A stretch of 64,000 nt of DNA, from assembly GCA_019915135.1 (NCBI GenBank), contig JAHLMK010000001.1, positions 3,534,001-3,598,000 of the forward strand, written 5' to 3'. Below, piece by piece: positions 55,727 through 64,000 of this stretch (position 1 is the stretch's first letter; each line of letters begins with the position of its first letter). Source of the DNA: Strobilurus pachycystidiatus (Eukaryota > Basidiomycota > Agaricomycetes > Agaricales > Physalacriaceae). The translations under genes were made by a program, and so were the position numbers. The notes under the pieces were generated by a model, which saw nothing but the letters and a program-made list of their open reading frames with translations, was not told the origin of the DNA and ran no database searches.

Positions 55727-57496
55727 ATGGCCGCCATTGACGCATTGGACGAGCTCAAATGCCTCCTCGAGACCGCGCCACCACCATTCATCTTCATCAA
55801 CGACCCCGTCGGACCGCGCGCTACAGCCAAAGCCGTGACCGACGTCCTTGCCTCGCTCGAAGACAGCCTCCACTTTGTCCGCGTCAACGCCATCGCCTGC
55901 TTCACCACAAAGCTCCTCTTTGACGCCGTACTGAATGGCCTCGCGAAATGGACTCCCGAGTGGAACGAGGGATGCGCGAATTGGCCTGGAACAGCGGACT
56001 TTGCTTGTTACAGCGAATCAATGGACACATTCATGCACGGAATCAAGGCGGTACACGCGTCGCTGGCGCGAGAAAATACTTCATCGCGGATGGTTATCCT
56101 TGTGGAGAATGCAGAGCGTCTGAAGGAGAGGCTACCGGAAGTCATTGTGCCGCTAACGCGTCTCGCTGAAACTGTGCGCCTAATTCACTTGATTCATGTC
56201 TCTTTCTGACGCAACTGTAGGTACGCCTTGACATATCCGTGATACTTCTGTCAGCCGCTGGCTGGGAGGATATTCGCCCTCCGCTGGGAGCAGGCCAGGA
56301 CCCATACTCCATCGACATCCCAATTCCCGAGAAAGATTGCAAGTAACTCCTCGAACATCGTGTTATCACCCGCTAAACATCCTCCCAGCCGTAATTCGAC
56401 ATATGATAGCGCTTTTCAAAGACATCCAGTCTTCTGAAGACGCGGAACCCAACGCCTACCATCCCACCCTCACATCTGTGTATAACAAATTTGCCTCTGT
56501 CATCTACGATATCTGTTCGACCGCCACCAACGATACTGACGAGATTGTATACATTGCAACGGCCAGATGGCCGGGTTTCATCCAACCAGTACTGGACAAT
56601 CATCGACAGCAGCTAGAGAATGATGCCATGGATGTCGACGACCTTCCCTTTGCTCCTGCAGAAGACGTTACGATGCGTTTACTCCGATTTTTTGGTCCCA
56701 GCATGTCGCTGGCGCTAGAACAGCTTTACCCTCGCTCTCTTGATGCTCAAGCATGGGCCGACGCCAACCGGGCGACCGAAGATGCGCTCCGACACGCCTT
56801 CCCAAATTACAACTCTGGCACTCCTGCTCGTCAGAAGAAGACCACGACAGGACCATCTACGGATGAGCAATACAAAAGTCTGACTAGAATGGCCAAGTTC
56901 ATTCTGATTTCATCGTATCTCGCGTCGATGAACCCCGCCAAGTCAGATCTGCGGATGTTCGGACGAGGGTTGGACGAGAAGAAGCGAAAACGTCGACGCA
57001 CAGTGCGCACGGTTAAAGCTAAACCCAAAAGTGGGCCAGTCAAGGTATGTTCGTTGTTGGGCTGTTCTGTTACGAAACGACTGTCCTTATTCTCGACCAA
57101 AAGATTCCCCAAAAATATCTCGGGCCCGCTGCGTTCCCACTTGATCGTATGCTCGCTATTCTGGGAGCACTGCTTGAAGACAATGACAACGACGATGATG
57201 ATTTGCGTCCTTCCAGGATAAACTTCAGTATCCCGGGCGAGTATACCGACACTGAGATAACGAGAGTGGGGGTTTACACGACCGTCAGTCTTTATATTCA
57301 TCTTGAAGTGCTTCTTGCTCATGCCTTTCTTCGACAGATTACAGATCTCACAGCGGCACAGCTGCTCTATCGGACGACGGCGCAGGACAAGTTGGATGGC
57401 CCGCCTTTGTTCAAGTGTGGCGTTTCGTATGATGTGGTGCTGAGGATGGCGAAGGAGCTCGACGTCCCGTTGAACGACCTTCTTTGGGATGCATGA
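55727..57496 (+). CDS. ORC5: origin recognition complex subunit 5
   Basis: Model join(55727..56173,56221..56338,56389..57044,57104..57283,57338..57496), 519 residues. The N-terminal AAA+ part retains SSRMVILVENAERL but its P-loop position reads DPVGPRATAK. The centre has YHPTLTSVYNKFASVIYD and ARWPGF, and the C-terminal winged-helix region has KFILISSYLASMNPAKSDLRMF and FKCGVSYDVVLRMAKELDV, all typical of Orc5. It binds replication origins as part of ORC in the nucleus. The second intron is best explained as GC-AG (56339-56388, GCAAGT), because the GT two bases on gives a frameshift and stop. Confidence 0.9.
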
Positions 57497-58178
57497 TCCT
57501 CAACTTGGAACATCGATTTTTTTTTTTCTAACAGCCATGATATCGTGTCTGTACGCGCAGAATTCTTGAGCGATTCCACCATTGCCTCAGCCGTCGTTTG
57601 AGGCTGATACCCAGCAAATTTGTCAAGATATTATCCTCCGCTCGTGGTGGTCTTGCTCATGGCGGGTCGTCGTCTTGTCCATGGCGGTCCGCGTCAAAGG
57701 TCAAAGAGCAGCAATGTAGATCCGGATCATGTCCGAAGACCGCCGAACGAGGCGGCACGAATATGTCCAGCAGGAAACCGGAACCTTGCGATTGGTTGCA
57801 TCACAGTCTACTGCGACATTTGACGACGGTGAGACTCAAAAGTGCACGCTGTGATGTCAAGACCGTCGGCGTCATGGTCAACATTGTGTAACGCGTAGTA
57901 ATTGCACGCAGTATGCAATGTAGTCGGCAGCAATGTTTGAGCGCGAATTGCAGCAAGATGTACACATTGTGCGCTCGTTTGGACGTTCGATAGATCGTTG
58001 CGGACGTCAGATCGTTGCCGTCGACCATGGCAAGCGCGGTGTCCATGGAAAGAGATTCCGTGCAGAAAGAGAATCCGTCGGCTGAATTCGGACACAGGGC
58101 AATGACGTTGCAAAAGTGACAGCGTAAACAACTCTTCTTCAACTCTGACCACGACGAGCTCGAGGTCGAAGGTCAGCC
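57497..58178. other. intergenic between ORC5 and KGD1
   Basis: Starts with a poly-T run near 57518-57527. No gene is supported; it contains the KGD1 promoter. Confidence 0.5.
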
Positions 58179-61100
58179 ATGCTACCACGACAAGCGCTGC
58201 GACGCTTGCGGCCCTCCTGTCGGCCCGCCCTCGCTTTCACCTCGTCGGCGCGACGCGGTTTAGCTACCCCGTCGCCCAATGACCCTTTCGCCAATGGCAC
58301 CAATGCATACTACGCCGAGGAAATGTACAAGCACTGGAGGCAGGACCCGAAATCCGTGCACGTCTCCTGGGATGCTTATTTCTCCGGCCTCGACAAAGGT
58401 CTGGGTGCCCAGGCTTTCACGCCCCCACCCCGGCTCGTCGCTGCGCCAGCAGATGGCGCGCCTGCACTGCACATCGGCGGCGCCGGTGAGCTCGACGACC
58501 ATCTCAAGGTACGCGTTGTCCTTATTCTGCATTTTCATACTCATTCGTGGACGCTAGGTCCAACTTCTTGTTCGTGCCTACCAAGTTCGCGGACACCATG
58601 TTGCCGAGCTGGATCCTCTCGGTATCCTCGACGCCGATTTGGCTGACGTCCGCCCTCCCGAGCTTGAGCTCAGCCGATATGGCTTCACCGAGCGTGATCT
58701 CGACAAAGACATCTCATTGGGACCTGGTATTCTCCCTCACTTTGCTACCGAGGACCGGAAAACAATGAAGTTGGGTGAAATCATCAAGCTCTGCAAACGG
58801 ATATATTGTGCGTCTGTCATCTTCCCTTTTCAACCTTATATTCAACGGTTCTAGGTGGCGCTGTCGGTATACAATACGTTCACATACCCGACAAGGAACA
58901 GTGCGACTGGATTCGGGAACGCGTCGAGATACCCAAACCCTGGAACTACACCATTGAGGAAAAGCGCATGATTCTCGACCGTCTCATTTGGTCGGAATCC
59001 TTCGAGAAGTTCATGGCGTCTAAATATCCCAACGAAAAGCGCTTTGGTCTGGAGGGTTGCGAGGCTCTCATTCCCGGTATGAAGGCTCTCATCGACCGCT
59101 CAGTCGAACACGGCGTTAAGCACGTCACCATCGGTATGCCTCATCGCGGTCGTCTCAATGTCCTCGCCAACGTCATTCGGAAACCCATTGAGGCCATTTT
59201 GAACGAGTTCAGCGGTACAGAGAACGACGACTCGCCTGCTGGTGATGTCAAGTACCATCTCGGTGCTAACTACGTCAGACCAACCCCGTCCGGAAAGAAG
59301 GTCGCTCTCTCCCTCGTGGCCAATCCCTCACATCTTGAAGCTGAGGACCCTGTGGTCCTCGGCAAGACCCGCGCCATTCAACATTTCGAGAACGACGAGA
59401 CCACTCACACGACTGCGATGGGTGTCCTCCTCCACGGTGACGCTGCTTTCGCTGGTCAGGGTGTTGTCTACGAGACCATGGGCATGCACAATCTCGCCAG
59501 CTACGGAACCGGAGGAACCATCCACTTGATTGTTAACAATCAAATCGGTTTCACCACTGATCCTCGTTTCGCTCGGTCTACTCCCTACCCGTCTGATATC
59601 GCCAAGTCCATCGATGCGCCCATCTTCCACGTCAACGGTGACAACACAGAGGCCGTTACCTTCGTTTGCCAGCTCGCCGCCGATTATCGCGCTAAGTACA
59701 AGAAGGATGTTGTCCTCGATATCGTCTGCTACCGCCGATATGGTCACAACGAAACAGATCAGCCCTTGTTTACCCAGCCTCGCATGTATCAGGCCATTCA
59801 GAAGCAGCCCACTCCCCTCACTCAGTATGCCAAATTCCTTGTTGGTCGCGGTACCTTCACCGAAAAGGATATCGAAGAGCACAAGAAATGGGTTTGGGGA
59901 ATGCTCGAGAAAGCCGCCAATGCTGCTAAAGACTACGTCCCCACCAGCAAAGAGTGGCTCTCCGCTTCGTGGCAGGGCTTTCCCTCTCCCAAGCAGCTGG
60001 CCGACCAGACCTTGCCTACACGCGTGACCGGTGCTGACGAAGAGACTCTGAAGCGCGTCGGAAAGGCTATCTCGACCTACCCTAGCGGTTTCAATCCCCA
60101 CAAGAACCTCGCTCGTATCCTGTCAACTCGCGGCAAAAATGTCGAGGAAGGAACAAACATCGATTGGTCTACTGCAGAGGCTCTGGCCTTTGGTTCGCTT
60201 GCTTTGGAGAAAATCCATGTTCGCGTGTCCGGTCAGGACGTCGAGCGTGGCACGTTCTCTCAGCGCCACGCTGTCATCCACGACCAGAACAACGAGTCGC
60301 AGTATATTCCTTTGAACGACCTCGGATCTTCGCAGGCCGCCTTCGTCGTCTGCAACTCCTCCCTCTCGGAGTTCGGCTGTCTTGGATTCGAACTTGGTTA
60401 CTCGCTCGTCTCGCCTGATGCGCTCACCGTGTGGGAGGCGCAGTTCGGTGACTTTGCCAACAACGCGCAGTGTATCATTGATCAGTTCATCGCTGCGGGT
60501 GAGAGGAAGTGGTTGCAGAGGACTGGTTTGGTCATGAGCTTGCCCCATGGATACGACGGTCAGGGACCTGAGCACTCCAGTGGAAGGATCGAGCGGTTTT
60601 TGCAGCTCTGTGACGACCACCCCAATGTCTTCCCCTCGCCGGAGAAGATTGAGAGGCAGCACCAAGATTGCAACATGCAAGTCGTGTACCCAACGTCAGT
60701 CATCTTTCTACATGCGTTCCTTGTCCTTTACTGATTTCTCTGACAGCACCCCGGCCAACTACGTGCGGTCTCTCCAGCATTGAATCGCTCGGCAGCTGAC
60801 ATCTTTTCTAGTTCCATGTTCTCCGTCGCCAGATTCACCGTGACTTCCGTAAACCTGTAAGCTTCAACTCTCGTACCATTTGCTAGTTTCTGTGCTGATT
60901 GCTCTTCCAGCTCATTCTCTTCTTCTCGAAGAACCTCCTCCGTCACCCCAAAGCCCGCTCGGACCTTTCCGAGATGGTCGGCGAGACCAACTTCCAGAGG
61001 TACATTCCCGACTCGCACCCCGATAGCCTTGTTGCCCCCGAGCACATCAAGAGGCACGTCTTGTGTACTGGTCAGTCTCTTCTCAATTTTCTTTTGACCG

Positions 61101-61588
61101 CAGATCTTCTTACCCTTGCGAATGATAGGCCAAGTGTATCACACTCTGTTGGCTGCTCGTGAGGAGCGCGGCATCTCCGATATAGCTATCAGCAGGATCG
61201 AGCAAATTTCGCCCTTCCCTTATGATCTTGTGCGTTTCGTGGTGTATCTCTCCTTTGACTGGTTGACTGATGTCTTTGTAGATCACCCCTCACCTCGACA
61301 AGTACCCCAACGCCAGCTTGCTTTGGTGCCAAGAGGAGCCTCTGAACAACGGTGCATGGAGTTACGTCGGCCCCAGGATCTACACCGCTGGTGGCCAGAC
61401 TGAGCACCACAAGGGCAAGTACCCGCTTTACGCTGGCCGCGACCCCACGAGCTCTGTCGCCACCGGAAGCAAGGTACGTCCACTCCATTCAACTAAAAGT
61501 CGAGGACTTGTGGCTGACATTTACGATTTTCCAGCTCCAGCACAAGAAGGAGATTGAAAACTTCATCAACACTGCTTTCGATGTATAA
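58179..61588 (+). CDS. KGD1: 2-oxoglutarate dehydrogenase E1, mitochondrial
   Basis: Model join(58179..58508,58558..58807,58855..60694,60747..60762,60812..60856,60911..61070,61129..61229,61282..61473,61535..61588), 995 residues. A presequence rich in Arg/Ser ([15 protein letters not shown]) is followed by the short E1 N-domain ([20 protein letters not shown]). The thiamine diphosphate core has [16 protein letters not shown] and [13 protein letters not shown], and [14 protein letters not shown] and [15 protein letters not shown] are diagnostic. It is the decarboxylating subunit of the TCA-cycle complex in the matrix. The fourth exon is a 16 nt microexon. Length is close to yeast Kgd1. Confidence 0.96.
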
Positions 61589-62003
61589 TAATACTATTGG
61601 CTGACTTGACAACTTTCCTTTAATTGATAGCGTACGTAGAAAGACTTAACAAGGTCTGGAAAAGCAACAATGGATACTTAATGAACGACTTGGTTGAACG
61701 TCTCGAGGATTACAGTAAGTAGATCCAGTCGAGGAGGACGGTGGTGCAGAAATTTCTGCAGCCTACCCAAACACCCTCTGACGCAAGCTCAGTTGTCAGT
61801 CACTTCGTCAATGTTGAAATCGTTCGTGACGTATCCCATGACACAAAAACCAAGAAAACCTGAAAAAGACAAAGTAGCGTAAAGTCTAAGACTTGAGCTT
61901 AACCAAGAAACAGACGCGCCGTGTCAGGAAGACAGATGACAGGTCATACTTGTCGCTGAGGAGATACTGTAGTGAAAGGTATCTCGGAGCATGTTGATGG
62001 TTC
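61589..62003. other. 3' flank of KGD1, no gene seen
   Basis: No supported ORF, repeat or RNA. Confidence 0.45.
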
Positions 62004-62413
62004 GTGAAAGGCCTTAGGCGGCAAGTGGTGAGGCCTATCGACGGCGAACTTGTCGCGCGGTTACAACTTGTCCAAGACTTTTTGCGGACCAACTGTACGT
62101 GTAGACCTAGTACAGAATGAGCTGTGACATACGCATTGCCAACTTCGAGCAAATGGCGTATAGATGGGCAATTTCGAAGGCGTTGATGCCCATAGTCAGC
62201 TTCGGGAGCAAGAAGCTAAGCGCAGGACAAGTGGTAGAAGAAACAGCGCACGCTGCCTTGGTCCCATCAATGAAGGTGTCCGCATTCTTGGACCAACTAT
62301 ACACGTTAGGGGGGCTACCAAAGGCATACCATGCTTGAGCCTTGAAGACCTTCAGGTTCGACGACCCGAGCCTCATTCGGCATGCGTTGAGCTATTTTCG
62401 GGCGAATTTATGA
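62004..62413 (+). pseudogene. decayed 3' end of an unknown gene
   Basis: A protein-like frame (AISKALMPIVSFGSKKLSAG, VEETAHAALVP, LDQLYTLGGLPKAYHA) meets TGA at 62336-62338 and then continues in the same frame as ALKTFRFDDPSLIRHALSYF to a second stop at 62411-62413. The upstream segment (RPIDGELVARLQLVQDFLRT) is open in another frame and could be a preceding exon. No 5' end was found. TGG-to-TGA is the simplest cause of the break. Family not recognised. Confidence 0.45.
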
Positions 62414-62761
62414 GACTGGATTTGTTTACCAGAAAGCCTGCGGCGTCGATATAACTTTAAGGATGGGACGTACGCAAGGCGGTACTTGGTGATGGCAAAA
62501 CAATGGGTTCACCTTCTGATGACCGGCGGCACGGGCACAGAAAGCAAGCCGTGAATTTTCTGGGGAAGAATGTGAGGAAGGGGCGCACACGAAATGATCA
62601 TGAATTGTGTTGGCATATATAGAGCGGGGTGGTCACAACTTTCCAGATTTGAATTCTGCTTCACTCCGCCAGGACTGTGCCATGACGGACACTAGAGCAA
62701 CACACTGCCCGAGTACGACGAGCCGAAAGAGGTCGCTAGCACTAAAAAAAGTCGCAACTGA

Positions 62762-63202
62762 ATCTGGAACAGATGTGAGATCCTGGAACTGCGAGAGGCT
62801 TATGGTTCACTTGCCGGATCGTTCCCTCGATGCTGGTGGCTTGGTTCTTGGTCCACGCCGATAGACTTTGTGTACGAAATTCAATCCAACCCACCCTGCG
62901 AGATGCCGCGAGGAGGAAGCCTAGTCCTCGATCCTGCCGCTAGCATTTCAACACATGCTTTCTCCAGGCGCCTAGAAGTAGAGTCCCAGGTGGGTCCATA
63001 TGTACCGAACGATCTTCGTATTAGCGAGGGATGATGGACAACCGATACACATCTTCCGGAACTCGCGAACGCTCTGCAGGCCATTGCACGCGCCCATGAC
63101 AGCACGGTCCCGTTCGTTGGCCATATTGTCCCAGGGCTACAGCAGTTACATAGGCTCGACGGTTGTGTCAAGCACTGGGCAGGCGAAGTAAGCCATCCGT
63201 GA
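62762..63202 (+). pseudogene. interrupted reading frame of unknown family
   Basis: Open from 62762 with protein-like content (LELREAYGSLAGSFP, GGSLVLDPAASIS, ANALQAIARAHDSTVPFVGH, LQQLHRLDGCVKHWAGE), broken once by TGA at 63032-63034. No start, domain or intron structure could be assigned. It may be part of the same dead gene as the fragment 350 bp upstream. Confidence 0.3.
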
Positions 63203-63333
63203 TTTCGAACGATGTGTTCCTCCCGCGGGAGCAGACGAAGGCTCGATGGCCATGCATTTCATCACGCCACATATCGAGAATTGTGAGTGTAGGTGAATTG
63301 GCTGGACGCGCTGATATCCCAAGGTGGTGCATG

Positions 63334-63425
63334 TGACGATCTGACTTGATTTCCAGCGAAAAGACAGTGATCTTCCTGCTTGTGTCGAACTCGGAGAGTG
63401 CTAGAGGACGCGACGACCTGGCCAA
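63334..63425 (-). pseudogene. possible metallo-beta-lactamase relic
   Basis: SEFDTSRKITVFSLE on the minus strand resembles SDIAGRKITVLSFE of the intact lactamase. No zinc motif was found nearby. The match is short, so this is tentative. Confidence 0.25.
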
Positions 63426-63446
63426 TTCGTATAGTCTGGTCAGCGG

Positions 63447-63932
63447 TTGTGCGACACTCAGCTGATGTTCTGGGATGGGAGCTCATGCGAAGCGACGCAC
63501 CAGTGGGCGACAGAAACTGGCTTCTCCTGCGAAATCTGGCTTGGAGCAGGGTTCGAGCAAGCCGAACATTATGGCGTACATGGGGATATGCTCTGGGCGC
63601 GCGGGCACAGGGATAGAATGTCCTCCTCGTCGGTCGCTGCTGAAAGGCTTCGGGTTTCGTCTGATCAAAATGCAGCCCTTGTTAGGTTCGTCATCGACGC
63701 AGCAGCCCAGCTTCAAATGTGTTCAAAGGCCCGATCCGGCCAGTTTGATCCTTTTTCCACACTCTGCCACATTCCTTTGCCCTTCCCTGCAGCAGACTGG
63801 CTTGCTGGCGTATTCCAGACGTTCTCGTCCATCGACGACAGCAAAATCTTGGCTGTCGTGCTCTTCAAGCGCTCGTGGCTTGCGCCTTTTGACCCGAACA
63901 TCATACGATGCCCCTGTCTCCGGAACTTATAG
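63447..63932 (+). CDS. unassigned ORF, 161 codons
   Basis: Longest frame at the right end. Its second half looks like folded protein (ALVRFVIDAAAQLQMCS, AADWLAGVFQTFSSIDDSKI, LAVVLFKRSWLAPFD). No recognised domain. It may be an exon of a gene running out of the window or chance. Confidence 0.22.
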   Translation: MCDTQLMFWDGSSCEATHQWATETGFSCEIWLGAGFEQAEHYGVHGDMLWARGHRDRMSSSSVAAERLRVSSDQNAALVRFVIDAAAQLQMCSKARSGQFDPFSTLCHIPLPFPAADWLAGVFQTFSSIDDSKILAVVLFKRSWLAPFDPNIIRCPCLRNL

Positions 63933-64000
63933 CCGCCGCGCCGTCGTATCTGAGGCATTGGTTGGCCAGTTAGCAAGCAAGGTCTGTGCTCGTGGGGAAG

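Overview
The window is nuclear DNA of a basidiomycete fungus, most likely an agaricomycete. The evidence is densely packed genes with many 44-75 nt GT-AG introns, fungal Ty3/gypsy and copia retroelements, a NACHT-WD40 gene, a Crinkler-type gene pair, a fungal 7TM receptor-like gene and an intron-bearing tRNA-Glu. Exon structures were worked out by hand. For the multi-exon models every splice phase closes and the coding lengths are multiples of three.

Layout. 1-9.1 kb: a Ty3/gypsy element on the minus strand (gag-protease, a stop-start overlap, and a pol interrupted by one in-frame TGA), with a Cys-rich gene running antisense downstream of pol. 9.8-22.8 kb: housekeeping and membrane genes, namely an iron-type alcohol dehydrogenase, a 7TM receptor-like gene whose first intron holds a miniature LTR element, a MITE, tRNA-Glu, a small membrane protein, a bacterial-type mannose-1-phosphate guanylyltransferase, a lipid kinase and the chaperonin subunit CCT2. 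23-26.1 kb: a protein O-mannosyltransferase. 26.3-27.8 kb: a young gag-only copia-type element with identical LTRs. 28.2-32.8 kb: a NACHT-WD40 (NLR-like) gene. 32.9-36.7 kb: an AT-rich gene-poor stretch with a metallo-beta-lactamase relic, a fold-back repeat and a CACTA-like MITE. 36.8-43.9 kb: a compact housekeeping cluster of UMP kinase with a microprotein one base upstream, mitochondrial bL31, SDHAF2, PRP46 and DHX35. 44.9-47.8 kb: a secreted alpha/beta hydrolase and a metallo-beta-lactamase. 48.2-54.9 kb: two tandem Crinkler-type NTPase-nuclease genes. 55.7-61.6 kb: ORC5 and 2-oxoglutarate dehydrogenase. 61.6-64 kb: decayed coding fragments.

Functional links. The ManC-type enzyme would make GDP-mannose, which feeds dolichol-phosphate mannose, the donor used by the O-mannosyltransferase about 4 kb away. 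PRP46 and DHX35 are both spliceosome-associated and are divergently transcribed from 59 bp. bL31, SDHAF2 and KGD1 all serve mitochondria. The NLR-like gene and the Crinkler pair are the accessory, probably conflict-related part. The strongest unusual items are the intron-borne TRIM with a split Pol III-like promoter, the gag-only LTR element, the microprotein/UMP kinase arrangement, the zinc-motif microexon in the lactamase gene, and the Crinkler paralogue that has lost its nuclease residues.
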